5,771 nt of DNA, taken from assembly GCA_032125995.1 (NCBI GenBank), contig JAQBBQ010000279.1:1-5771 (forward strand), read 5' to 3'. The notes beneath the pieces are model-generated. The model made no database searches, was not told where the DNA came from, and saw only the letters and a program-made list of their open reading frames with translations. This document shows positions 1-5,771 of this stretch, in pieces. The stretch is from SG8-39 sp032125995. Lineage in GTDB: Bacteria > Pseudomonadota > Gammaproteobacteria > Burkholderiales > SG8-39. Both the position numbers and the translations under genes were made by a program. How positions within the stretch are numbered: the first letter of the stretch is position 1; each line of letters starts with the position of its first letter.

Positions 1-810
1 TGCGTAACGCCCGCCATCGACGCCGCCACCGGGGACGAAAAACGGCACACCGACGTCGCCGAATTCGCCGTTCGTAAACGTCGGCCCGAAATGGCAGATG
101 CTGCAGTTGCCCTTGCCGACGAAGATGCGCAGCCCGCGCTGTGCGGCAAGTGGATAGGGTGTCGCGGCGGGCTTGTCACCACGCGCGAGCGCGTCGCGGA
201 ATGCATCGAACGGCGTGCGTGCGGAAATGAGCGTCTCGACGAATGCGGCGATCGCCTTCGTGACGTTTAGCAGCACCGCGGCGTCCGCCTGGTTCAGCGC
301 ACCGAATACGCCGTGATAGCGGCAGGCGAGCGCAGGGTCGCCGCGCACCGTACGCGCGACATGCGCCGCGCTCGACGCCATCTCGAGCGGGTGCCGGATC
401 GGGCGCAGACTGAACGACCAGATCGTGTCCGATCCCCCACCCCAGCCGAACCAGCGCCTGAGCCCGGCATTCCATAGTGTCGGCGTATTGCGCGTCAGCC
501 CGTCGCGGTCGCCCGCCGGCGCCACGCCCCCGGGCGTGCGGCGACCGTCGGTCCAAGCCTTGCCGGGCTGGTGGCAACGTGCGCAGGACACTGCGCCGCT
601 CGGCGAGAGGCGTGGATCGAAGAACAGCGCTTCGCCGAGGGCAATGGCGTCGGCATTTCCGGACACGCGATTCGACGGATCACGCGGGGCCGGCAGCGGC
701 CACGGTCCGTGGCGTTCGATCGCGCGAACCTCGGCCGGTGTGAACTCGAGCCGATCCGCGATCGCGCCCTGCACGAACAACGCGCCGGCGAGCAGGACGA
801 TCAGCCGCAT
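1..810 (-). CDS. Di-haem cytochrome c peroxidase / MauG-family protein, C-terminus cut by window edge
   Basis: Reading from the ATG at 810 there are 270 open codons to the window edge, with no stop. Residues 1-18 look like a Sec signal peptide with an A-I-A cleavage site before Asp19, so the protein should be periplasmic. Two c-type haem sites are visible: CARCH (Cys76, Cys79, His80) and CSICH (Cys236, Cys239, His240). Between them lie the family blocks LGEALFFDPRLS (58-69), RNTPTLWN (107-114), a Trp-rich segment with Trp123 near the place of the inter-haem tryptophan, and RPIRHPLEM (136-144). Known members reduce H2O2 or, like MauG, carry out long-range oxidation of a partner. The distal axial ligand that would separate the two (Met versus Tyr) lies beyond the edge. 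The usual FWDG segment reads FGWGGG here. The start is 2 bases after the preceding stop and has only a weak AGG nearby, so translational coupling is likely. Family is secure; subtype and partner are unknown. Confidence 0.93.
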   Translation of the reverse strand, partial: MRLIVLLAGALFVQGAIADRLEFTPAEVRAIERHGPWPLPAPRDPSNRVSGNADAIALGEALFFDPRLSPSGAVSCARCHQPGKAWTDGRRTPGGVAPAGDRDGLTRNTPTLWNAGLRRWFGWGGGSDTIWSFSLRPIRHPLEMASSAAHVARTVRGDPALACRYHGVFGALNQADAAVLLNVTKAIAAFVETLISARTPFDAFRDALARGDKPAATPYPLAAQRGLRIFVGKGNCSICHFGPTFTNGEFGDVGVPFFVPGGGVDGGRYA

Positions 811-812
811 GC

Positions 813-1211
813 CTATTCGAGAACGAGATCGTGCGTGAGGCGCTCGCGTCCGCCCGCGGTGTCGACATCGACGGTGAACTGCCAGCGTCCCGGCATGTGA
901 AAGCGAAAACCTTCCGCGCGCCAGTGATCCGCGCCGAGCGGCTTCAGGCTCGGGCGCGCGTTCATGCCGTGGCGATGCGCGGGCATCCAGGCGTCGAAGC
1001 GGATCGCGTCAAATTTGGCTGCCTTCGCAGTCGTTTTCGGGCACAGCACCGCGTCGACAGAGAATTCCGCGCCGACCTCAACCGGCGCCGGCTGCGTCGC
1101 CATCCAGAGGACGAAGCGCTCTGATTCGAGGCGCTCGAAGCCGGGGCCCGGCGCATCGCAGGCAAACGTCGGCGCGCAGACCAGGACACTGAGGGCGACC
1201 AGCCTTCGCAC
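813..1211 (-). CDS. Small exported YtkA-like protein, possibly metal-binding
   Basis: This encodes 132 residues if translation begins at the GTG at 1211, which lies 8 bases past the amidohydrolase stop. The frame is open further upstream, but that part overlaps the amidohydrolase gene and looks like its shadow. No clear Shine-Dalgarno precedes the GTG, so the start is tentative. Residues 1-17 form a short Arg-then-hydrophobic signal peptide, with cleavage probably near Ala17. The sequence around Cys18 does not fit a good lipobox. The mature part appears beta-rich, with a Trp75-to-Met83 segment containing H79, H81 and M83, then FHMPGRW (104-110) and a final strand. This H-G-M then M-x-G-x-W layout resembles YtkA-like/FixH-type domains. 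The His and Met residues could bind copper, which is inference. It sits between an exported hydrolase and a di-haem peroxidase, so a role helping the peroxidase or its metals in the periplasm is plausible but unproven. Confidence 0.75.
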   Translation of the reverse strand: MRRLVALSVLVCAPTFACDAPGPGFERLESERFVLWMATQPAPVEVGAEFSVDAVLCPKTTAKAAKFDAIRFDAWMPAHRHGMNARPSLKPLGADHWRAEGFRFHMPGRWQFTVDVDTAGGRERLTHDLVLE

Positions 1212-1219
1212 CGCGTCGA

Positions 1220-2047
1220 CTAACGCTTGCGGTCGAAGGCCGCGCCGATGACCGCCTCGGCGTTCTTCCAGGCGATGCGCTCGGCAAGCGCGGGCGGCAG
1301 GTCCTTCAGCCAGCCGCGGGACCAAGCGGCATGCTCGCCGATGAAATACCAGCGCTCGGGCGTGAAAGTATCGGTCCCCACCATGAAGCGGTCCGGAAAC
1401 TCCTCGAACGCCTTGCGCCACTCGGCATCGACCTTGCCACCGCTCGCATGATCGGTACGAAACGCAAGGTCGGCCCAGAGATTCTTGTGCTTGCGCAGCA
1501 TGGCGCGCACTTTTTCCGGCTGATCGAACCCGGAATGCGCCCAGAGGATCCGCGCCTGCGGCCACTGCGCGAACAGCCGCTCGATCGCATCGGCATCCGA
1601 ATGCGCGTGCAGCATGAGGTCGTACTGCTTCGCGAGCTCGACCATGCGGCGCGGAACCGCAAGTTCGGCGTCCGCCCCATAAAGATGGAATTCGCCAACG
1701 CCGACGTATTTGTAGCGCTTGAGGCGCGCCTCCAAGTATTCGATCACCGTCGGATCGCCCACCCAGGTACTGATCTCACCGCGCGAGCGATAGGGTCGAA
1801 GCTCGGGAACGATCAGATCGGGGGCCGCCTCGTAAAGTTTCTGCGTGCCCGCGTCGTCCGAGCTCGAGACCAGTGCGCGCTTGAGCCCCGCCTTACGCAA
1901 AATGGCGACCGCGTCCTTGACCGGGATCTGGTCCGCCGCATCGTGGCTGAAGTGGACATGCGCGTCGAAGATCGGCAGCTCCGCGGCCGCCACCGAAGCC
2001 GTCAAGGTCGCCAGCGCAATGGCTAACAGTGCAAACGGGAACCGCAT
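1220..2047 (-). CDS. Exported amidohydrolase-2-type metal-dependent hydrolase
   Basis: This encodes 275 residues from the ATG at 2047. A GTG 18 bases upstream is in frame, but the strong AGGAGG would then lie inside the coding sequence, and only the ATG puts the hydrophobic signal peptide at the N-terminus. Residues 1-22 are a Sec-type signal ending in a run of alanines, so the enzyme is probably periplasmic. The mature part shows the amidohydrolase TIM-barrel pattern: D-A-H-V-H at 28-32 (His30, His32), Glu119 in VGEFH, His147 and His149 in LHAHS, His171 in WAHSG, and Asp226 in VGTDTF. These match the metal and catalytic positions of the amidohydrolase-2 group, whose members hydrolyse lactones and amides or decarboxylate aromatic acids. 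At 275 residues it is somewhat short for the group, but every motif is present. A secreted member is less common than a cytoplasmic one. The substrate cannot be read from the sequence. Confidence 0.9.
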   Translation of the reverse strand: MRFPFALLAIALATLTASVAAAELPIFDAHVHFSHDAADQIPVKDAVAILRKAGLKRALVSSSDDAGTQKLYEAAPDLIVPELRPYRSRGEISTWVGDPTVIEYLEARLKRYKYVGVGEFHLYGADAELAVPRRMVELAKQYDLMLHAHSDADAIERLFAQWPQARILWAHSGFDQPEKVRAMLRKHKNLWADLAFRTDHASGGKVDAEWRKAFEEFPDRFMVGTDTFTPERWYFIGEHAAWSRGWLKDLPPALAERIAWKNAEAVIGAAFDRKR

Positions 2048-2051
2048 CGCT

Positions 2052-2057
2052 CCTCCT
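2052..2057 (-). promoter_or_regulatory. Strong ribosome binding site of the amidohydrolase gene
   Basis: The minus strand reads AGGAGG, four bases before the ATG at 2047, inside a longer purine tract. It decides the start in favour of this ATG over the in-frame GTG at 2065. It is the best Shine-Dalgarno in the window and suggests that this gene is translated independently of the gene before it. Confidence 0.8.
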
Positions 2058-2097
2058 CGACTCACAGCGCAAACACCCGCCGCCCGGGTTTAATCCT

Positions 2098-3759
2098 TCA
2101 TCCGCCGAAACCGTCCGCCACCATGACTTCAATCAGTTGCGGCGCGCCGCTCGCCACTGCCTCGCGCAGCGCGGGTGCGATGTCGGCGGGATCGGTCACG
2201 CGCCGCGCAGTGAGCCCCATCGCGCGCGCGAGCCCGGTGTAGTCGATTGACGGATCGCGCAGGTCCATGCCGACGAAGCGATCCGACCCACGGAACGAGA
2301 CCAACCGCTCCTTGAGGATGCGGTAGCTGCGGTTGTTGGCGATGACGTAGGTCACCGGCAGTTTGTGGTGCGCAACCGTCCACAGCGCCTGAATCCCGTA
2401 GAGCGCACTGCCGTCGCCGATCACCGCGACCACGGGCCGCCCGGGTAGCGCGAGGCTCACGCCCGCCGCGCCCGGCATGCCGAAGCCGAGCCCGCCACTT
2501 GCCAAGCCATAGTAGCCCTGGCGATCGCGCACCGCGAGCACGCCCGGCAGCGTGTTGGCCGAGGTGAGCGCTTCCTCGACGACAACCGCGTCCGGCGGCA
2601 GCGTCTCGGCGATGCGCAGCATCAAATAGCGTGGATCGATCGGCGTGGTCTCGGCGGCAAGCAAGGCCTCGACGCGCAGCTGGTCGCGCTGCGCGCTCCA
2701 GTTCCTTGGCACCAGCGCGGCGCGGCGCGCCTCGGCCTCGCGCGCGAGCTGCGGCGACCGTGCCGTCGTCAGGCGCGGCAGGAGCGCGGCGAGTGTTTGC
2801 TTGACGTCGGCGCGAATCGCGATCTCGGTTGGATAATTCTTGCCGAGCTCCCAGTCGCGCTCGCTGATGTGGACGACCGGCAGCGTCTGCGGCAGTGGCG
2901 AGAGCGGGCTATGTACCGACATGCGCAGCAGGTCGGCGCCGAGGCAGATCAGCAGGTCGAAATCTTCGAGCGCGGCGCGCACCTGCTTCTGGCTGCGCGT
3001 AAAAGCACCCAGATAGAGCGGATGCTCGCTCGGAAACGAGGCTGCGTACGGCACCGGCTGCTGGTACACCGCGGCACCGATCAACTCCGCGAGCGCGGTT
3101 GCCTCCGCAAACGCATCGCGCGTGGCCAGTTCGTGGCCCGCCACGATCACCGGGCGCTTGGCGGCGAGCAGCCGCGCTGCGAGCCGATCGAGCGCGTCGT
3201 CGGAAGGCCGCGTCGCGGTGTCGATCCGCGTCGGATGCCCCATGTCGAGGTCGGCTTCGGCATCGAGCACGTCGCCCGGCAGGCTGACGAAGACCGGCCC
3301 CGTGGGCGGCGAGAGCGCCACCTTGGCCGCACGCCGCAAGATGCGCGGCAGATCCTCCACCCGCGTGGCCTCGATCGCCCATTTCACCATCGGCTGGGCG
3401 ATCGGCACCAGCGGCGCGTAGAGCAGCGGCTCGAGCAACCCATGGCCCTGTTCCTGCTGGCCACAGGTGACGATCAACGGCGAGCCGGAAAACTTCGCGT
3501 TAAAGAGTGCCCCCATTGCGTTGCCGAGCCCCGGCGCAACGTGCAGGCTCACCGCCGCGAGCTTGCCCGAGGCGCGCGCATAGCCATCGGCCATGCCGAC
3601 GACCACCGCCTCCTGCGTGCCGAGCACGTAGGTCAGCTCCGGCGTGCCCGGCACCGCCTCCATGATCGCGAGCTCGGTGGTCCCCGGGTTGCCAAAGAGG
3701 TGCGTCACTCCCTCGTCGACGAGGAGCTTCAGGAACGCATCGCGTCCGGTCAGTTTCAT
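2098..3759 (-). CDS. Thiamine-diphosphate-dependent enzyme, benzoylformate decarboxylase-like / acetolactate synthase superfamily
   Basis: This encodes 553 residues, the normal length for the superfamily, with the expected three domains: an N-terminal PYR domain (about 1-170), a central domain (about 185-330) and a C-terminal thiamine-diphosphate domain (about 375-545). The N-terminus carries FGNPGTTEL (22-30), the cofactor-activating Glu50 in TQEAVVVGMADGYA, and His73 in LHVAPGLGNAMGAL. The C-terminal domain has SGGLGFGMPGA (421-431) and the Mg/thiamine motif GDGS (448-451) ending in Asn475-Asn476. Compared from memory with Pseudomonas putida benzoylformate decarboxylase, Glu47 and His70 are kept and Ser26 becomes Thr27. 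The second catalytic histidine (His281) aligns without gaps to Ser281, with a His two residues later. A non-oxidative 2-keto acid decarboxylase or carboligase is most likely; a true biosynthetic acetolactate synthase is less likely because no regulatory subunit is seen nearby. It starts 13 bases after the 103-residue gene and has only a weak ribosome binding site, so coupling is likely. Confidence 0.93.
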   Translation of the reverse strand: MKLTGRDAFLKLLVDEGVTHLFGNPGTTELAIMEAVPGTPELTYVLGTQEAVVVGMADGYARASGKLAAVSLHVAPGLGNAMGALFNAKFSGSPLIVTCGQQEQGHGLLEPLLYAPLVPIAQPMVKWAIEATRVEDLPRILRRAAKVALSPPTGPVFVSLPGDVLDAEADLDMGHPTRIDTATRPSDDALDRLAARLLAAKRPVIVAGHELATRDAFAEATALAELIGAAVYQQPVPYAASFPSEHPLYLGAFTRSQKQVRAALEDFDLLICLGADLLRMSVHSPLSPLPQTLPVVHISERDWELGKNYPTEIAIRADVKQTLAALLPRLTTARSPQLAREAEARRAALVPRNWSAQRDQLRVEALLAAETTPIDPRYLMLRIAETLPPDAVVVEEALTSANTLPGVLAVRDRQGYYGLASGGLGFGMPGAAGVSLALPGRPVVAVIGDGSALYGIQALWTVAHHKLPVTYVIANNRSYRILKERLVSFRGSDRFVGMDLRDPSIDYTGLARAMGLTARRVTDPADIAPALREAVASGAPQLIEVMVADGFGG

Positions 3760-3772
3760 CGTCCGCGCCTAC

Positions 3773-4084
3773 TCAGGACTTTTCCTTGCGCAGCTTCTCG
3801 AACACCGGGCGGAAATCGTAGGTCGGGTAGAACTCGGTCGTAAACGCACCCCAGGCGGATTGTTCGAGCGCGAGATTGATTTCGCGCAAGCGCTGTCCCG
3901 GCACGCGCAGGGTCACGACCTGACCGATGCCCATCATCACGTACCAGCTCACGACCTCGATGCCCTCGGGCGGAAATTTCTTCCAGAATCCGGTCGCGTC
4001 CAGTTTGGCATTGATCTCGCCAAGGTTCTTGTCCTGCTGGTGCTTGAGAAAAACGGTGAGGAGGATTTCGCCTTCGTTCGCCAT
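3773..4084 (-). CDS. Conserved-looking 103-residue protein of unknown function, partner of the thiamine enzyme gene
   Basis: I do not recognise a named family. The predicted order is strand (6-13), helix (18-34), strand (42-50), strand (54-61), helix (63-77), strand (80-89) and helix (91-102). This beta-alpha-beta-beta-alpha-beta arrangement suggests a ferredoxin-like, dimeric alpha/beta-barrel small protein. There is no signal peptide, cysteine or obvious nucleotide site. Trp, Phe and Tyr are frequent (FW at 33-34, SWYVMM at 46-51, FYPTYDF at 85-91), which fits a small hydrophobic ligand pocket or a dimer face. A GGAG Shine-Dalgarno six bases before the ATG supports the start. The downstream thiamine enzyme begins 13 bases after its stop, so the two are very likely co-expressed. 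It could be an accessory subunit, a small isomerase or monooxygenase-like enzyme, or a stress-inducible barrel protein. Codon use matches its neighbours, so the gene looks real. Confidence 0.85.
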   Translation of the reverse strand: MANEGEILLTVFLKHQQDKNLGEINAKLDATGFWKKFPPEGIEVVSWYVMMGIGQVVTLRVPGQRLREINLALEQSAWGAFTTEFYPTYDFRPVFEKLRKEKS

Positions 4085-4090
4085 ACGGAT

Positions 4091-4094
4091 CTCC
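4091..4094 (-). promoter_or_regulatory. Ribosome binding site of the 103-residue protein
   Basis: The minus strand reads GGAG, six bases before the ATG at 4084. This is good spacing and supports that start. Together with the 79-base gap upstream, it suggests translation begins afresh here rather than by coupling to the hydrolase gene. Confidence 0.7.
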
Positions 4095-4117
4095 GCTTCG
4101 GGTTCGCGCCAGATTGA

Positions 4118-4155
4118 AGTGTAGCGACCGGCGGTCGGGGAAACGCCGCCGTTTC
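4118..4155 (-). promoter_or_regulatory. Possible promoter/operator: -10-like hexamer beside two dyads
   Basis: The gap between the hydrolase stop and the next gene holds, in transcription order, a hairpin-capable dyad at 4140-4155 (6-base arms GAAACG/CGTTTC, 4-base loop), a 13-base palindrome at 4125-4137 (arms CGACCG/CGGTCG around one base) and the hexamer TACACT at 4118-4123, which matches four of six positions of the sigma-70 -10 box. No TTGACA-like box is seen at the right distance. Initiation there would give a leader of roughly 27 bases before the ATG at 4084. Dyads this short arise by chance in GC-rich DNA, so this is a weak candidate. Neither dyad is followed by a T-run, so neither is a standard terminator. 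Confidence 0.25.
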
Positions 4156-4163
4156 GCTGCGTG

Positions 4164-4958
4164 CTAGGCCCGCAGAAACGCGATCAGGGCGTCGAGCGTT
4201 GCATCCGGCGCCTCGGCCATCAGTGAATGGCCCGAGGGTGGCAGCAGCACCGTCTGCGCCGACTTGAACGCTTTGGTGAACTCGGCGCCGACGCGCGACG
4301 GGGTCATCTGGTCGCGACTGCCGAGGATGAAGAGCACCGGACAGCCGATCTTCGCCGCACTCTGGGTGCCTTCGGCGTAATCGTTGCTGGCCTTGAGACC
4401 GGCATACAGCACGCCCGGCGCGAGCCGCGCCAGGCGCGCAAGGCTGTCGCCGTACATCCACATCCCCGGATTTGGATTGCCGCCGAGCGGCACCTGCGGC
4501 GCATGGCCCCAGATCGTCGACATGTCGAACGCGGTCTGTTCGTTGTTGCACGCCGCCTCGAGAAAGGCAGTGGAGACCTTCATCGGGTAGGCCGTACCGA
4601 GGAGCGCGATACGCGTCACGCGCGTGGGATGGCGTGCCGCGCACTCGACCGCAACCAGCGTCCCCATCGAATGACCGGCAATCGCGGCCCGCTCAAGGCC
4701 CGCGGCGTCAAGCAGCCGTACCACCCAATCGGCCATCGCCTGTATGCTCGTGAGCGGCGGTCCCTCGGAACGGCCGTGCGCCGGCAGATCCGCCGCGAGC
4801 ACGTTGAAGCCGTGATAACCCAAATAGCGGCTTTGCAGACCCCACCAGGAGTGGTCGAGCCCCGCGCCGTGCACGAGCGCCACCGTCGGCTTTGCCGGAT
4901 CGATGTCGTGCGCCGCCGTATAGGCGAATGCGTTCCGGCCGTCGACGGTGAAATCCAT
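4164..4958 (-). CDS. Alpha/beta-hydrolase fold enzyme
   Basis: This encodes 264 residues, typical of single-domain alpha/beta hydrolases. The oxyanion segment HGAG is at 30-33, the nucleophile elbow GHSMG at 95-99 (Ser97), the acid is probably Asp216 in GSRDQM, and the catalytic His244 lies in SGHS. A lid-like region covers about 125-190. There is no signal peptide, so it should be cytoplasmic. Such enzymes cleave esters, lactones, thioesters or C-C bonds of ring-cleavage products; the sequence does not choose between these. Homoserine O-acetyltransferase (MetX) shares the fold and would suit the upstream gene, but it is about 100 residues longer and has a different elbow, so that reading is rejected. 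The ATG overlaps the upstream stop by one base (TGATG) and no Shine-Dalgarno precedes it, pointing to translational coupling with the sulfhydrylase gene. Confidence 0.92.
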   Translation of the reverse strand: MDFTVDGRNAFAYTAAHDIDPAKPTVALVHGAGLDHSWWGLQSRYLGYHGFNVLAADLPAHGRSEGPPLTSIQAMADWVVRLLDAAGLERAAIAGHSMGTLVAVECAARHPTRVTRIALLGTAYPMKVSTAFLEAACNNEQTAFDMSTIWGHAPQVPLGGNPNPGMWMYGDSLARLARLAPGVLYAGLKASNDYAEGTQSAAKIGCPVLFILGSRDQMTPSRVGAEFTKAFKSAQTVLLPPSGHSLMAEAPDATLDALIAFLRA

Positions 4959-5771
4959 CAGGCGGTTTGCAGGCTGCGCTTCGCGGCGTCGAAGGCGCGC
5001 CCAAGGTCCTCGATCAGGTCATCCGCGTCCTCCAGACCGATCGACAGCCGCACCGTGCCGGGCCCGATGCCGGCCTTCTTCAGGTCCTCGTCCGACATCC
5101 GGTAGTGGGTGGTCGTCGCCGGATGGATGACCAGCGACTTCGCGTCGCCCACGTTCGCGAGATGGGAAAAGACGCGCAGGCTTTCGATGAAACGCCGGCC
5201 CGCCTCGCGCCCGCCCTTCATGTCGAACGAGAACACCGCGCCTGCACCGCGCGGCAGCAGGCGCCTCGCCAGCGCATGGTCCGGGTGCTGCGGGAGCTCC
5301 GGATAGCCCACGGATTCGACCATCTCGTGCGTCGCCAGGAACGCCACCACCTTGCGCGTATTCTCGACATGGCGCGGCATCCGCAGGTGCAGGGTCTCGA
5401 TGCCCTGCAGGATCTGGAACGCCGTCATCGGCGCCATGCAGGCGCCGAAATCGCGCAGGCCCTCGCGCCGTGCGCGCAGGAGGAAGGCGCGCGTGCCCGA
5501 CTCCTCCTCGAAATCCATGCCATGAAAGCCCGCATAGGGCTGCGTAAGCTGCGGAAACTTGCCGCTTTTCTCCCAATCGAAGCGCCCGGAATCGACCAAC
5601 ACGCCGCCGATCGCAATGCCGTGTCCACCGAGAAACTTCGTCGCCGAGTGGTAGAGCAGATCCGCGCCGTGCTCGAAGGGCTTCATCAACCAGGGTGTGG
5701 TGAACGTCGAATCGACGAGCAGCGGAACGCCCGCCGCGTGTGCGATCGCCGCCACTGCGGGGATATCGAGC
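4958..5771 (-). CDS. metY: O-acetylhomoserine sulfhydrylase-type PLP enzyme (Cys/Met metabolism family), N-terminus beyond window
   Basis: About 270 C-terminal residues are visible, and the frame stays open to the right edge; a full protein would be about 430. In the visible part, the Asp that contacts the PLP ring nitrogen is in LLVDSTF (fragment residue 20), and the Schiff-base lysine is in SATKFLGGHG (fragment residue 45). NVGDAKSLVIHPATTTH and the late RLSIGLED block, whose Arg should bind the substrate carboxylate, follow in the usual order. GDAKSLVIHP together with FHG/DFEEESGTRAF fits O-acetylhomoserine aminocarboxypropyltransferase better than cystathionine gamma-synthase or gamma-lyase, though O-succinylhomoserine users are close relatives. 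Known role: it makes homocysteine from activated homoserine and sulfide in direct-sulfhydrylation methionine synthesis. Its stop overlaps the start of the hydrolase gene. Family placement is secure; the exact acyl donor is inferred. Confidence 0.92.
   Translation of the reverse strand, partial: LDIPAVAAIAHAAGVPLLVDSTFTTPWLMKPFEHGADLLYHSATKFLGGHGIAIGGVLVDSGRFDWEKSGKFPQLTQPYAGFHGMDFEEESGTRAFLLRARREGLRDFGACMAPMTAFQILQGIETLHLRMPRHVENTRKVVAFLATHEMVESVGYPELPQHPDHALARRLLPRGAGAVFSFDMKGGREAGRRFIESLRVFSHLANVGDAKSLVIHPATTTHYRMSDEDLKKAGIGPGTVRLSIGLEDADDLIEDLGRAFDAAKRSLQTA

Noticed and set aside
1212..1565. Upstream extension of the YtkA-like reading frame to an ATG at 1565
   Set aside because: The extension overlaps the amidohydrolase gene, has Arg/Ala-rich shadow composition, and would bury the signal peptide inside the protein.
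1331..2026. 231-codon open frame on the plus strand
   Set aside because: It is antisense to the amidohydrolase, whose metal-binding motifs are complete; the plus-strand product resembles no family.
2048..2065. GTG at 2065 as an alternative start of the amidohydrolase
   Set aside because: The AGGAGG ribosome binding site would fall inside the coding region; the ATG at 2047 has correct spacing and gives a clean signal peptide.
2075..2089. Hairpin after the thiamine enzyme gene (arms ACCCG/CGGGT, 5-base loop) as a terminator
   Set aside because: The stem is only 5 bases plus a bulged extension, and just three T follow it, so a rho-independent terminator is not supported.
2797..3843. 348-codon open frame on the plus strand
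   Set aside because: It lies antisense to the well-supported thiamine enzyme, is very rich in Arg and His, shows no domain motif, and is explained by the strong G/C third-position bias of the minus-strand gene.
4140..4155. Hairpin after the hydrolase gene as a terminator
   Set aside because: The 6-base stem is followed by C residues rather than a T-run. It is kept only as a weak regulatory dyad.
4164..4958. Alpha/beta hydrolase as homoserine O-acetyltransferase (MetX)
   Set aside because: It is about 100 residues too short and has the GHSMG elbow of ordinary hydrolases rather than the GGSMGG-type elbow of MetX.
4227..5105. 292-codon open frame on the plus strand
   Set aside because: It is antisense to the hydrolase and sulfhydrylase genes, with Arg/His-rich composition and no recognisable motif.

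Overview
The window is a compact, GC-rich stretch with seven genes, all read from the minus strand and packed almost end to end. Codon third positions are strongly G/C-biased, and the gene content looks like a betaproteobacterium, possibly Burkholderiales or an uncultured relative. That placement rests on composition and family resemblance only. No tRNA, rRNA, mobile element, CRISPR array or repeat family is visible, and no stretch over 80 bases lacks a gene.

In transcription order (high to low coordinates) the genes are: (1) the C-terminal part of an O-acetylhomoserine sulfhydrylase-type PLP enzyme, cut by the right edge; (2) an alpha/beta hydrolase whose start overlaps the previous stop (TGATG); (3) after a 79-base gap, a 103-residue protein of unknown function; (4) 13 bases later, a thiamine-diphosphate enzyme of the benzoylformate decarboxylase / acetolactate synthase superfamily; (5) after 50 bases with a strong ribosome binding site, an exported amidohydrolase-2-type metal hydrolase; (6) a small exported YtkA-like protein with a His/Met-rich segment; (7) 2 bases after it, a di-haem cytochrome c peroxidase / MauG-family protein, cut by the left edge.

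The spacing suggests one long transcript or two to three overlapping ones. Genes 1-4 look cytoplasmic: sulfur amino acid metabolism, an ester- or C-C-bond-cleaving hydrolase, and a probable 2-keto acid decarboxylase with a small partner. Genes 5-7 all begin with apparent signal peptides and look like a periplasmic set. A route in which a carbonyl or 2-keto acid compound is handled inside the cell and a related compound in the periplasm is possible, but nothing in the sequence names the substrate.

This is mostly ordinary metabolic sequence. The points most worth a second look are the unusual active-site pattern of the thiamine enzyme and its tight pairing with the small unknown protein, the exported three-gene set with a possible copper site, and the two dyads plus -10-like element in the only sizeable intergenic gap.
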